A DNA stretch of 64,000 nucleotides from Luteibacter pinisoli. GTDB lineage: Bacteria > Pseudomonadota > Gammaproteobacteria > Xanthomonadales > Rhodanobacteraceae. The stretch is taken from contig NZ_CP041046.1 in assembly GCF_006385595.1 (NCBI RefSeq), forward strand, positions 4,541,001-4,605,000, given 5' to 3'. Below are positions 15,980-25,260 of this stretch, piece after piece. Numbering within the stretch: the stretch's first letter is position 1; every line of letters starts with the position of its first letter. Position numbers and translations under genes: made by a program. The notes below the pieces were generated by a model. It did no database searches. It saw nothing but the letters and a program-made list of their open reading frames with translations, and was not told where the DNA came from.

Positions 15980-18900
15980 ATGAACGCTTCGAAGCACATG
16001 AAGAAAAAACTGCTGTGCGGCGTGATCGCCGCCAGCATCGCCGCGGCCGTTGCACCGACCGCCACGATGGCGCAGACCGTCACCGCTACCCTGAAGGGCA
16101 AGGCCACGCCGGGCGCGCAGGTCACCGCGTTCAACCCGCAGACGGGCACGACCCGCAAGGCCACCGCCGGTTCGGACGGCGCCTACATCATCAACGGCCT
16201 GCCGCCGGCCACCTACCAGGTGGATGCTGGCCCGGGCACGCAGCAGAACGTCACCCTGACGGTCGCCTCCACGGCGACGCTCAACCTTGCCGCCTCGTCC
16301 ACGGCGCCGGCCGCCACCGCGGCGAATGCCACCTCGATGGAAGGCGTCACCGTCAGCGCCTCGACGCTGACCGAAGTGAAGACGCCGGAAGTGGCCAAGA
16401 CCATTTCGCTGCGCCAGATCCAGACCATCCCGCAGGTGTCGCGCAACTTCCTTGAGTTCGCCGATACCGTCCCCGGCATGGTGTTCAGCGTCGATGCGCA
16501 GGGCCATACCTCGCTGCGCGGCGGTGCCCAGAACGACAGCTCGGTCAACGTCTTCATCGACGGCGTGGGCCAGAAGAGCTACGTGAAGGAAGGCGGCGTC
16601 TCCGGCCAGGTGAACAGCCAGGGCAACCCGTTCCCGCAGCTCGCCATCGGCGAGTACAAGGTCATCACCTCGAACTACAAGGCCGAGTACGACCAGGTCT
16701 CGTCGGCGGCGATCACCGCGGAAACCAAGTCGGGCACCAACGAGTTCCACGGTGAAGTGTTCGATACCTACACCTCGGACAAGTACCGCAGCCGCACCCC
16801 GTCGGAAGAAGACGGTGACAAGGCGCGTTCGTTCGAGAAGGAATACGGCTTCGCGCTGGGTGGTCCGATCATCAAGGACCAGATGCACTTCTTCGTGACC
16901 TTCGAACAGAAGAAGTTCGATACGCCGATCACCGTGAGCCCGGGCTCCGATGCGCCGGCCAGTGCGATCGGCCTGCTGCCGACCGCCGCGCAGAACGCCT
17001 TCGGTTCGGCCAGCCTGCCGTTCGACGAAAAGCTGTACTTCGGCAAGATCGACTGGGAATTCACCGATCGCGACCGTATCGAGATCAGCACCCAGGTGCG
17101 CCGTGAAACCCAGGCCGACAACATCGGCCAGGGCCAGTCGGTTTCGCAGTCCATCTTCACCGAGAACCATGACACCCGCGGCACGTTCCGCTGGCAGCAT
17201 AGCGGCGACTGGTACTTCAACGAGCTGAAGGCGTCGTACGAGAATTCGTCGAACGACCCGCTGCCGGTGAACTACGGCAACGGCTACAACTACACGTACA
17301 AGCCGGCCAACGACGCCACCATCATCGGTATCGGCGCCGCCTCGCCGCTGGCCACCCAGATCAAGGGCCAGGAAGGCCCGATGCTGTCGGATGACTTCAC
17401 CTTCAACGACCTGACCTGGCACGGCGACCACGTCGTGAAGATGGGCTGGAAGTACAAGGAAGTGACCCTGCATGCGCAGGACTCCCAGGACGTCAACCCG
17501 CAGTACACCTACAGCGTGGACGACACGGGCACCGAAGCGATCCCGTACAAGATCCAGTTCTCCAACCCGGTCCCGGGCCTGAACTCGGTTTCCGAGACGA
17601 AGGACAAGCAGTACGGCGCCTACATCCAGGACGACTGGTCGGTGAACGATCACCTGACCCTGAACCTTGGCGTGCGCTGGGATAAGGAGAAGACCCCGTC
17701 GTACCTCGAGTGGGTGACTCCGGAGAGCGTGGTCAACGCGTTCAATTCGCTCGATCCGAATGCCCAGGGCCAGTTCCCGGGCCAGACCTACGCGCAGACG
17801 CTGGCCAAGGGCGGCATCGACTACCAGAACTACATCAGCAACGGCAGCAACCGCCATGCGCAGAACCAGTGGGCACCGCGCCTGGGCTTCTCGTATGACC
17901 TGTTCGCCGACGAAGAGCATGTGATCCACGGTGGTGTCGGTCGTTCGTACGACCGCAACCTGTACGACTACCTGCAGCTTGAGCAGACCAAGTCCGCGCT
18001 GCCGTACCAGGCGATCAACATCAACACGGCGAGCCACCCCTGCACGGTCGGCGTGAACAGCTGCTTTGCGTGGGATCCGGCCTACCTCAACGGCCTGAGC
18101 ACGCTCCAGGGCCTCGTGCAGGGCACGAACCTGGGCCAGGAAGTTGACATGCTCAACAACAACCTGCGCGCACCGTACTCGGATCAGTTCAGCATCGGCA
18201 TGTCGAACAAGCTGGGTGACTGGAACACCGACGCGACCATCACCCGCGTGCTGTCCTACGACGGCTTCGTGTTCACCCTCGGCAACCGTTACCCGGATGG
18301 CTCGTTCTTCCAGAACGGCGGCCAGCCCTGGAACAACGGCATCCCGGGCTTCGGTTCGATGATCCGTGGCGATAACGGTATTCGTACCGCGACGACCCAG
18401 GTGCTGCTGTCGACCGACAAGCCGTACACCCGCGAATCGGGCTGGAGCGCGAACTTCGCGTACACCTATAGCCACGCCAAGCAGAACCGCGATATCAACG
18501 AGCACTACTCGTTCGATTACGGCTCGATCCGCGATTACCCGTTCATCACCTCGAACGCCGCCGCCAAGCATCGCTTCGTGGCCACCGGCTCGCTGGATGG
18601 TCCGTGGGGCTTCACCTTCTCCGGCAAGCTGATCGTGGCGACGCCGTTGCCGTGGAACGGCTTCCAGAACTGCGGTTCGGGCTGCGTCTATGCGAAGGGT
18701 GAGTCGTCGTACCCGATCGCAGCCGTGCCGCCGGCATCGAAGTTCCTGGTGGGGGGCAAGATCTGGGGTTACCGCGAGATCGACCTCCAGGCCACCAAGG
18801 ACTTCCTGGTCAACGAGAACGACCAGACCAAGTTCTACGTCCGCATCGACCTGCTCAACGTGTTCAACTGGAAGAACTTCGCGGATTACACCTCGAACGT

Positions 18901-19000
18901 AGGTCCGAACGCGGTGGGTTCGCCGGTGGTCTACAACAAGGACGGCAACATCACGGGTGTGCCGCGCACGGCGAAGATCACCGCCGGCTTCAAGTTCTAA
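15980..19000 (+). CDS. TonB-dependent outer-membrane receptor, Oar-like
   Basis: A 1006-residue receptor that would use TonB energy to bring a large ligand, here probably an oligosaccharide, across the outer membrane. A signal peptide covers about 1-32 (ending TATMAQ). A carboxypeptidase-regulatory-like beta-sandwich at about 33-95 (VTATLKGKATPGAQVTAFNP, then GAYIINGLPPATYQV) is followed by a probable TonB box (GVTVSAS) and a plug domain (about 115-260, with SLRGGAQNDSSVNVFIDGV). The barrel runs to ...AKITAGFKF with a C-terminal Phe. The ATG at 15980 is chosen for the signal peptide and a GAGAGAGG-like Shine-Dalgarno just upstream. It follows lacI; a hairpin and a terminator separate it from the halogenase. 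Confidence 0.93.
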   Translation: MNASKHMKKKLLCGVIAASIAAAVAPTATMAQTVTATLKGKATPGAQVTAFNPQTGTTRKATAGSDGAYIINGLPPATYQVDAGPGTQQNVTLTVASTATLNLAASSTAPAATAANATSMEGVTVSASTLTEVKTPEVAKTISLRQIQTIPQVSRNFLEFADTVPGMVFSVDAQGHTSLRGGAQNDSSVNVFIDGVGQKSYVKEGGVSGQVNSQGNPFPQLAIGEYKVITSNYKAEYDQVSSAAITAETKSGTNEFHGEVFDTYTSDKYRSRTPSEEDGDKARSFEKEYGFALGGPIIKDQMHFFVTFEQKKFDTPITVSPGSDAPASAIGLLPTAAQNAFGSASLPFDEKLYFGKIDWEFTDRDRIEISTQVRRETQADNIGQGQSVSQSIFTENHDTRGTFRWQHSGDWYFNELKASYENSSNDPLPVNYGNGYNYTYKPANDATIIGIGAASPLATQIKGQEGPMLSDDFTFNDLTWHGDHVVKMGWKYKEVTLHAQDSQDVNPQYTYSVDDTGTEAIPYKIQFSNPVPGLNSVSETKDKQYGAYIQDDWSVNDHLTLNLGVRWDKEKTPSYLEWVTPESVVNAFNSLDPNAQGQFPGQTYAQTLAKGGIDYQNYISNGSNRHAQNQWAPRLGFSYDLFADEEHVIHGGVGRSYDRNLYDYLQLEQTKSALPYQAININTASHPCTVGVNSCFAWDPAYLNGLSTLQGLVQGTNLGQEVDMLNNNLRAPYSDQFSIGMSNKLGDWNTDATITRVLSYDGFVFTLGNRYPDGSFFQNGGQPWNNGIPGFGSMIRGDNGIRTATTQVLLSTDKPYTRESGWSANFAYTYSHAKQNRDINEHYSFDYGSIRDYPFITSNAAAKHRFVATGSLDGPWGFTFSGKLIVATPLPWNGFQNCGSGCVYAKGESSYPIAAVPPASKFLVGGKIWGYREIDLQATKDFLVNENDQTKFYVRIDLLNVFNWKNFADYTSNVGPNAVGSPVVYNKDGNITGVPRTAKITAGFKF

Positions 19001-19022
19001 GCGTTATCGCTGTAGCAAGGGT

Positions 19023-19047
19023 GCATCCGGTGGGCAAGACCGGATGC
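19023..19047 (+). repeat. 9-bp stem hairpin after the receptor gene
   Basis: GCATCCGGT (19023-19031) and ACCGGATGC (19039-19047) are perfect arms. The hairpin lies 22 bases past the receptor stop and just before a second, terminator-like hairpin; it could protect the receptor mRNA 3' end. Confidence 0.5.
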
Positions 19048-19057
19048 GCCTCCTTCA

Positions 19058-19089
19058 CGCCCGCGAGTCTCCCCGCGGGCGTCTTTTCT
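19058..19089 (+). terminator. Terminator/attenuator between receptor and halogenase
   Basis: CGCCCGCG (19058-19065) and CGCGGGCG (19074-19081) form an 8-bp GC stem followed by TCTTTTCT. Partial read-through here would make the receptor more abundant than the downstream halogenase. Confidence 0.65.
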
Positions 19090-19113
19090 CTTCCGGCATG
19101 ATGGTTCCGCGCG

Positions 19114-20634
19114 ATGAGCAACGGCACGACGAAGATTGTCATTGTGGGCGGCGGTACGGCCGGCTGGATGGCGGCGTCGGCCTTCTCGCGAACGCTGGGC
19201 CAGCACGCCAGCATCCGCCTTGTGGAATCCGAAGAGATCGGCATCGTCGGCGTCGGTGAAGCCACCGTCCCGCACATCAAGGCGTTCAACCAGCTCCTGG
19301 GCCTGAATGAAGCGCAGTTCGTCGCGCGCACCCAGGGGACGTTCAAACTCGGTATCGAATTCCGTGACTGGCGCCGCAAGGGCGACACGTACGTGCACGG
19401 CTTCGGTTCCATGGGCCATGACATTGGCCTCGTTCCGTTCCACCAGTACTGGATCAAGGGCCGCCTGCGCGGCGAGGCCGCTGACCTGCTCGATTATTCC
19501 GTCAACACGGTGGCGGCGATGCGCGGCAAGTTCATGCCCGCGCCCGTCGACGTGCCACCGAGCAATCCGCTGGGCAGCATCGCCTACGCGTACCATTTCG
19601 ATGCCGCGCTGTACGCGCGCTTCCTGCGCCAGTTCGCCGAAGAACGCGGCGTGCGCCGCACCGAAGGCAAGGTGCGGGAGGTGGAAACCAACCCGGAGAA
19701 CGGCTACGTCACCGCGGTGCGCCTGGAGAACGGCGATCGCGTGGAGGGTGACCTGTTCATCGATTGCACGGGCTTCCGCGGCCTGCTGATCGAAGGTACC
19801 TGCCAGTCCGGCTACGAGGACTGGAGCCACTGGTTGCCCTGCGACCGCGCCATGGCCGTGCCGTGCGCGAAGGTGGGCCCGCCCACGCCGTATACGCGCA
19901 GCACCGCGCGCGAAGCCGGCTGGCAGTGGCGCATTCCGCTGCAGCACCGCACCGGCAACGGCTACGTGTATTCCAGCCAGTACCTCAGCGACGACGAAGC
20001 CGCGGCCACCGTGCTCGGCAACCTCGACGGCGTGGCACTGGCCGACCCGAAGCCGCTGCGCTTCACCACCGGCATCCGGCGCAAGGCGTGGATGCGCAAC
20101 GTGGTGGCCCTGGGCCTGTCCAGCGGCTTCATGGAGCCGCTGGAGTCGACGTCCATCCACATGATCCAGTCCGGCATCTCGCGCCTGCTGCAGCTCTTCC
20201 CGGCCACCGGCGATATCGACCCGGTGCTGGTGGACCGCTACAACGAGCAGTCGCGCTTTGAAGCCGAGCGGATCCGCGATTTCCTGATCCTGCATTACAA
20301 GGCCACCGAGCGCGACGATTCGGCGTTCTGGAACCATTGCCGGACCATGCCGATCCCCGAGTCCCTGCAGGCCAATATCGACCTGTTCCGGCATAGCGGG
20401 CGTTTCTTCCGCAATGCCGAGGAGATGTTCGGCCTGGTCAGCTGGGTCCAGGTGATGGTCGGCCAGGGCATCATGCCCACCGGCTACCATCCGCTGGTGG
20501 ACCAGATGCCCGATGCGGACCTGGTGAAGTTCCTGGCCAGCGTGCGCGAGGTGGTGTCGAAGAATGTCGACTTGATGCCGGCGCACGAACAGTTCATCGC
20601 CCGCGAATGCCCCGCCCCGCAGGTCGCCGCATGA
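19114..20634 (+). CDS. Flavin-dependent (tryptophan-type) halogenase
   Basis: A 506-residue FADH2-dependent halogenase-like enzyme, presumed cytoplasmic. The FAD motif GGGTAGWMA (12-20) is followed by GVGEATVP. The catalytic lysine that forms the haloamine is Lys78 in TQGTFKLGIEF. The family signature WxWxIP is WQWRIP at 270-275. The catalytic Glu-Ser pair matches E344-S345 in FMEPLESTS. All diagnostic residues are thus present, so it is probably a working enzyme. Such genes are common beside sugar TonB-dependent receptors in Xanthomonadales and Caulobacterales, where free tryptophan is probably not the substrate (indole was shown for one metagenomic relative). No flavin reductase is adjacent. 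It sits between the receptor and the glucanase operon. Confidence 0.9.
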   Translation: MSNGTTKIVIVGGGTAGWMAASAFSRTLGQHASIRLVESEEIGIVGVGEATVPHIKAFNQLLGLNEAQFVARTQGTFKLGIEFRDWRRKGDTYVHGFGSMGHDIGLVPFHQYWIKGRLRGEAADLLDYSVNTVAAMRGKFMPAPVDVPPSNPLGSIAYAYHFDAALYARFLRQFAEERGVRRTEGKVREVETNPENGYVTAVRLENGDRVEGDLFIDCTGFRGLLIEGTCQSGYEDWSHWLPCDRAMAVPCAKVGPPTPYTRSTAREAGWQWRIPLQHRTGNGYVYSSQYLSDDEAAATVLGNLDGVALADPKPLRFTTGIRRKAWMRNVVALGLSSGFMEPLESTSIHMIQSGISRLLQLFPATGDIDPVLVDRYNEQSRFEAERIRDFLILHYKATERDDSAFWNHCRTMPIPESLQANIDLFRHSGRFFRNAEEMFGLVSWVQVMVGQGIMPTGYHPLVDQMPDADLVKFLASVREVVSKNVDLMPAHEQFIARECPAPQVAA

Positions 20635-20690
20635 CCTTCCGGGGCATGGACACGGGGGGTGGCGCCCCGTATGGTTTTGACTTCGACCAG

Positions 20691-20711
20691 GGCCCTTCGG
20701 GGCCTTCTTCT
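20691..20711 (+). terminator. Terminator after the halogenase gene
   Basis: GGCCC (20691-20695) and GGGCC (20700-20704) close on a TTCG tetraloop and are followed by TTCTTCT. It separates the halogenase from the LacI-controlled glucanase operon. Confidence 0.6.
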
Positions 20712-20721
20712 GGCCTCGCGA

Positions 20722-20735
20722 CGTAAACGTTTACG
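20722..20735. promoter_or_regulatory. LacI-family operator of the glucanase-ABC operon
   Basis: CGTAAACGTTTACG is a perfect 14-bp palindrome of the classic LacI/GalR-family type, 58 bases before the glucanase ATG. The same core occurs before lacI. Confidence 0.78.
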
Positions 20736-20793
20736 CGAACACCGTCCCCACGCGGTTCGCGTTAGCCTCGAAACAGCTCCAAGGACTTCCCCC

Positions 20794-22281
20794 ATGAAAG
20801 CTTCGACCACCAAGCGCCTGACCCTCGCCCTCGCCGCCCTGCTGGCGTGCACCGCCCCCCTGGCCATGGCCCGCGACGCCACCAAGGGCGCCAAGGCGGC
20901 CAGGCCGGCCGCCGTGATGTCGAAGGACCTGCACCCCGTGCCGCCGATGATCGCCGACCTCGAGAAGCGCACCTTCCAGTGGTTCTGGGATAGCGCCAAC
21001 CCGGAGAACGGGCTGATCCCGGATCACTACCCGACCAATTCCTTCGCTTCCATCGCCTCGGTGGGCTTCGGCCTCACCGCCTACGGCGTGGGCGTGGAGC
21101 GCGGTTACGTCACCCGCGACCAGGCGGTGGACCGCACGCTGGCCACGCTGAAGTTCTTTAACGAGTCCGCGCAGAACGAGACCGAGGACGACGCCACCGG
21201 CGTCCACGGCTTCTACTACCACTTCCTCGACATGCAGACCGGCAAGCGCTTCGCGCGCTGGGTGGAGGTCTCGTCGGTGGATACCACGCTGCTGCTCGGC
21301 GGCGTGCTGTTCGCGCAGAGCTATTACGACCACGACACGCCCAAGGAAAAGGAAATCCGCGACCTGGCCGACCAGATCTACCGCCGCGTGGACTGGACCT
21401 GGCTGCAGAACCACTCGCCGCTGATCAGCATGGGCTGGACGCCGGGCGGCAAGATGATCCCGCACGACTGGGCCGGCTATAACGAAGGCATGCTTGTCTA
21501 CATCCTGGCGCTGGGCTCGCCGACGCATCCGGTGGGTGACGACGCGTGGACCGCGTGGACGAAAACCTACGATAAGACCTGGGGCGAGTTCCACGGCCAG
21601 ACCTTCCTGAACTTCGCGCCGATGTTCGGCCACCAGTACAGCCACACCTGGGTGGACTTCCGCGGCATCAAGGATGCGTGGAACCGCGAGAAGGGCCTGG
21701 ACTACTTCGAGAACAGCCGCCGCGCCGCGTATTCGCAGCAGGCCTACGCCGTGGCCAACCCGGGCGGCTGGACGGGCTATGGCAAGAACGTCTGGGGCCT
21801 CACGGCGAGCAACGGCCCGGGCGGCCTGATCATCAAGCAGGGCGACAAGGAGCGTACGTACCAGGGCTATACCGCGCGCGGCGCCGGCCTGGACTACATC
21901 TCCGACGACGGCACCATCGTGCCGACGGCGGCCGGCGGCTCCATCGCCTTCGCCCCGGAAATCGTCATCCCCGCGCTGGAAGAGATGAAGGCGAAGTACG
22001 GCAAGTACATCTTCACCAAGTACGGCTTTGTCGACGCGTTCAACCTCACCTTCGACACGCACACCGACCTGCGCACCGGCCAGGTGGTACCGGGCTTCGG
22101 CTGGGCCGATACCGTGCACCTGGGCATCGACCAGGGCCCGATCGTGCTGATGATCGAGAACTACCGCAGCGAGTTCGTCTGGAACGTGATGAAGAAGAAC
22201 CCGTACATCCGCAAGGGCCTGCAGCGTGCCGGCTTCACCGGCGGCTGGCTGGACGCCGAGACGGCTTCCACCCTGTGGTGA
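20794..22281 (+). CDS. Secreted PF10091-type glucanase (GH144-like)
   Basis: A 495-residue periplasmic or secreted enzyme with a signal peptide (about 1-26, ending PLAMA-RD). The mature protein matches the Glycoamylase (PF10091) (alpha/alpha)6-barrel: EKRTFQWFWDSANPENGL, SIASVGFGLTAYGVGVERGY, WVEVSSVDTTLLLGGVL, HDWAGYNEGMLVYILALGS, and HQYSHTWVDFRGIKD are all typical. Characterised relatives in GH144 and GH162 cut beta-1,2-glucan, so a beta-glucan is the most likely substrate, but the family also holds untested members. It is the first gene after the LacI palindrome. Its TGA overlaps the GTG start of the binding-protein gene by 3 bases. Confidence 0.82.
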   Translation: MKASTTKRLTLALAALLACTAPLAMARDATKGAKAARPAAVMSKDLHPVPPMIADLEKRTFQWFWDSANPENGLIPDHYPTNSFASIASVGFGLTAYGVGVERGYVTRDQAVDRTLATLKFFNESAQNETEDDATGVHGFYYHFLDMQTGKRFARWVEVSSVDTTLLLGGVLFAQSYYDHDTPKEKEIRDLADQIYRRVDWTWLQNHSPLISMGWTPGGKMIPHDWAGYNEGMLVYILALGSPTHPVGDDAWTAWTKTYDKTWGEFHGQTFLNFAPMFGHQYSHTWVDFRGIKDAWNREKGLDYFENSRRAAYSQQAYAVANPGGWTGYGKNVWGLTASNGPGGLIIKQGDKERTYQGYTARGAGLDYISDDGTIVPTAAGGSIAFAPEIVIPALEEMKAKYGKYIFTKYGFVDAFNLTFDTHTDLRTGQVVPGFGWADTVHLGIDQGPIVLMIENYRSEFVWNVMKKNPYIRKGLQRAGFTGGWLDAETASTLW

Positions 22282-23564
22282 TTCGCGCCACCCGCCTTGG
22301 CTTCGTCGCCGCGCTGGCCCTTGCCGGCGTGGCGCTGTCGTCGTGCGCGAAGGAAGAGAGCGGCACGCGGACGCTGCAGCTGTGGACGATCGGCCGCGAG
22401 GGCGAAGCGGTGCAGCAACTGCTTCCCGAGTTCGAACACGAGCATCCGGGCCTGCACGTGGAAGTGCAGCAGCTGCCGCTGACGGCGGCCCACCAGAAGC
22501 TGCTCACCGCGTATGCGGGCGATTCCACGCCGGACATCACCCAGCTGGGCAACACCTGGATCCCGGAGATGGTGGCGCTCGGCGCGCTGGAGCCGCTCGA
22601 CGCGCGGGTGAAGGCCTCGAAGGTGGTCGACCCGGCCGATTACTTCCCGGCCATCTGGTCCACCAATGTCATCGACGGCACGCTGTATGGCGTGCCGTGG
22701 TACGTCGACACGCGCCTGCTGTTCTACCGCAAGGACCTGCTGGCGAAGGCCGGCTACGACCATCCGCCGCGCGACTGGGCGGAATGGCAGGCCATGATGG
22801 CGAAGCTGGCCCAGCCGCGCGGCAAGGCCTACGGCGTGCTGCTGCCGACCAACGAATTCGAGCAGCTGCTGTCGCTGGCCCTGCAGCAGCCGGACCCGCT
22901 GCTGCGCGACAACGGCCGCTACGGCAATTTCCAGAGCCCGGGCTTCAAGAAGGCCCTGGCCTTTTACGTGTCGCTGTTCAAGGACGACCAGGCGCCGATG
23001 ATGACCAACGTCGGCGTCGGCAACCCGTGGGCCGCGTTTGGCCAGGGCTTCTACGCGTTCTACCTGTCCGGCCCGTGGAACATCGGTGAGTTCCGCAAGC
23101 GCCTGCCGCCGGAGCAGCAGGGCGACTGGGCGACGACGCCGTTGCCGGGCCCCGATGGCCCGGGCGCATCGAATGCCGGCGGGTCCAGCCTGGTGATCTA
23201 CCGCGCCTCGAAGCACAAGGACGATGCGTGGGCGCTCATCGAGTTCCTGTCCCGGCCGGCGATCCAGGAGCGCTTCTACCAGATCCTCGGCGACATGCCG
23301 CCGCGACGTTCCTCGTGGACGGCGCCCGCGCTGCGCGATGACGACAAGGCCGCCGCGTTCCGCGACCAGCTGGAGCGGGTGAAGGCCACGCCGCCGGTGG
23401 CGGAATGGGAGCGCATCGTCACCGAGATGCAGCTGGTGGCCGCGCAGGCCGCGCATGGCGACCTCACCATCGACCAGGCCGCGGCCGAGATCGACCGCCG
23501 CGCCGACCGTCTCCTCGAGAAGCGCCGCTGGATGCTCGACCACGGCCACAAGGCAACGCCATGA
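22278..23564 (+). CDS. Sugar ABC transporter substrate-binding lipoprotein
   Basis: A 428-residue family-1 extracellular solute-binding protein (MalE/UgpB type). It starts with a GTG inside the preceding stop (GTGA). The N-terminus VIRATRLGFVAALALAGVAL leads to the lipobox LSSC, so it is lipid-anchored at the outer face of the inner membrane. LQLWTIGREGEAVQQLLPEFE and the later GVPWYVDTRLLFYRKDLL, GPWNIGEF and GGSSLVIY are typical of oligosaccharide binders. It would capture oligosaccharides released by the co-encoded hydrolases. The permease gene overlaps its stop by 4 bases. Confidence 0.9.
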   Translation: MIRATRLGFVAALALAGVALSSCAKEESGTRTLQLWTIGREGEAVQQLLPEFEHEHPGLHVEVQQLPLTAAHQKLLTAYAGDSTPDITQLGNTWIPEMVALGALEPLDARVKASKVVDPADYFPAIWSTNVIDGTLYGVPWYVDTRLLFYRKDLLAKAGYDHPPRDWAEWQAMMAKLAQPRGKAYGVLLPTNEFEQLLSLALQQPDPLLRDNGRYGNFQSPGFKKALAFYVSLFKDDQAPMMTNVGVGNPWAAFGQGFYAFYLSGPWNIGEFRKRLPPEQQGDWATTPLPGPDGPGASNAGGSSLVIYRASKHKDDAWALIEFLSRPAIQERFYQILGDMPPRRSSWTAPALRDDDKAAAFRDQLERVKATPPVAEWERIVTEMQLVAAQAAHGDLTIDQAAAEIDRRADRLLEKRRWMLDHGHKATP

Positions 23565-24439
23565 ACACCTCCCGTGCCGCCTGGCTCTTCATCACCCCTG
23601 CGCTGATCATCCTCGGGCTGTTCTTCCTGCTGCCGGTGGTCGCCGCGCTGGTGCTGTCGGTGACCGATTACGACCTCTACGCGCTGGCGGACATCCGCAA
23701 CCTGCGCTTCGTGGCGTTGCAGAATTACTGGGCGCTGCTGCAGCGTCCGCTGTTCTGGTCGGCGCTGGGCCATACGGTGTACTTCGTGGTGGTGGGCGTG
23801 CCGCTGTCGCTGCTGGCCTCGCTGGGCGCGGCCATGCTGCTGAACTCGCCGCTGGCCCGCTTCAAGCCGTTCTTCCGCACGGCGCTGTTTGCGCCGGTGG
23901 TGACCACGGTGGTCGCCGTCGCGGTGATCTGGCGCTACCTGTTCAATACCAAGTACGGCCTGATCAACTACACCCTGGATGCCATCGGCATGCCCACCGT
24001 GGACTGGCTGGGCGATCCGCACTGGGCGATGCCCACGATCATCCTGTTCGCGGTGTGGAAGAACTTCGGCTACAACATGATCATCTTCATGGCCGGCCTG
24101 CAGGCGATTCCCGCCGACCTGTACGAAGCGGCGCGCATCGATGGCGCATCCGCCTGGGCGCAGTTCCGCCACATCACGCTGCCGATGCTGAAGCCGACGA
24201 TGCTGATGGTGAGCATCCTCACCGTGTCCGGCTACTTCCAGCTGTTCGCCGAGCCTTACGTGATGACCGAAGGCGGCCCGCTGCAGAGCACGACGTCGGT
24301 GCTGTACCTGATGTATGAAGAAGGCTTCAAGTGGTGGAACCTCGGTTCGGCCTCGGCCGTGGCCTTCATCCTGTTCGTGATCATGTTCGCGGTGACCGCG
24401 GCGATGCTTCGCCTGTCGAAGCGGGGAGAGCCGGCATGA
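23561..24439 (+). CDS. Sugar ABC permease (MalF-type)
   Basis: A 292-residue CUT1-family permease with six spans. The EAA loop reads LYEAARIDGASAWAQFRHITLPML, the site that contacts the ATPase. It pairs with the next gene as a heterodimeric channel for the binding lipoprotein. Both its ends overlap neighbours by 4 bases (ATGA), indicating tight coupling. The start at 23561 gives a normal MNTSRAAWLFITPALI beginning. Confidence 0.92.
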   Translation: MNTSRAAWLFITPALIILGLFFLLPVVAALVLSVTDYDLYALADIRNLRFVALQNYWALLQRPLFWSALGHTVYFVVVGVPLSLLASLGAAMLLNSPLARFKPFFRTALFAPVVTTVVAVAVIWRYLFNTKYGLINYTLDAIGMPTVDWLGDPHWAMPTIILFAVWKNFGYNMIIFMAGLQAIPADLYEAARIDGASAWAQFRHITLPMLKPTMLMVSILTVSGYFQLFAEPYVMTEGGPLQSTTSVLYLMYEEGFKWWNLGSASAVAFILFVIMFAVTAAMLRLSKRGEPA

Positions 24440-25257
24440 GCCCGCGCATGGCGAAAGCCGTCATCAATGGCCTGCTGATCGCGGCGGCCGCCGTCGCGAT
24501 CGCGCCGCTGCTGTACATGGTCTCGGTATCGTTCATGACGCCGGGCGAGGCGAGCGCGTTGCCGCCGCCGGTGCTGCCCACGCACTGGACGCTGGCCAAC
24601 TACCGGCAGCTGTTCCTCAACGCGGGCATGGGCCGTTACCTGTTCAACAGCCTGCTGGTGTCGACCTCGATCACCGTGGTGTCGCTGGCCTTCAACCTGA
24701 TGGCCGGCTACGCGTTCGCCAAGCTGGAGTTCAAGGGCCGTGCGCGGCTGTTCCAGCTGCTGCTCGGCGCGCTGGTCATCCCGGCCCAGGTCGCCATGCT
24801 GCCGCTGTTCCTGCTGTTGAAGTACATGGGCCTGGTGAATACCTACGGGGCGGTCATCGTCCCCGCGCTGGCCACCATCTTCGGCATCTTCCTCGTCCGC
24901 CAGTATGCGAGCGGTATCCCGGACGACCTGATGGAAGCGGCGCGCATCGATGGCGCGGGCGAGTTCCGCATCTTCGCCACCATCGTCATGCCGCTGCTCA
25001 AGCCGATCATGGTGACGCTGGCGATCTTCACCTTCCTTGCCGCGTGGAACGATTTCATGTGGCCGTTGATCGCGCTGACCGGCCAGGAGCACTACACGTT
25101 GCCCATCGCGCTGGCCTCGCTGTCACGCGAGCACGTGCAGGACAGCGAACTGATGATGGCCGGCTCGGTCGTCACCATCCTGCCCGTGCTCGTGCTGTTC
25201 CTGGCGCTGCAGCGCTACTACCTGGAAGGCCTGCTGCTCGGCAGCGTGAAGGGGTAA
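24436..25257 (+). CDS. Sugar ABC permease (MalG-type)
   Basis: A 273-residue CUT1-family permease with six spans and the EAA motif LMEAARIDGAGEFRIFATIVMPLL. It is the partner of the upstream MalF-type permease, starting within its stop codon (ATGA). TGA-free spacing of 3 bases leads to the large glycosidase gene. No ATP-binding subunit follows or precedes it, so the transporter must borrow a shared ATPase (MsmX/UgpC type) encoded elsewhere. Confidence 0.92.
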   Translation: MSPRMAKAVINGLLIAAAAVAIAPLLYMVSVSFMTPGEASALPPPVLPTHWTLANYRQLFLNAGMGRYLFNSLLVSTSITVVSLAFNLMAGYAFAKLEFKGRARLFQLLLGALVIPAQVAMLPLFLLLKYMGLVNTYGAVIVPALATIFGIFLVRQYASGIPDDLMEAARIDGAGEFRIFATIVMPLLKPIMVTLAIFTFLAAWNDFMWPLIALTGQEHYTLPIALASLSREHVQDSELMMAGSVVTILPVLVLFLALQRYYLEGLLLGSVKG

Positions 25258-25260
25258 GCC

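Noticed and set aside
15959..18571. 870-codon minus-strand frame opposite the TonB-dependent receptor
   Set aside because: Composition is dominated by Val, Arg, Gly and Leu from complementing receptor codons; no signal, domain or ribosome site.
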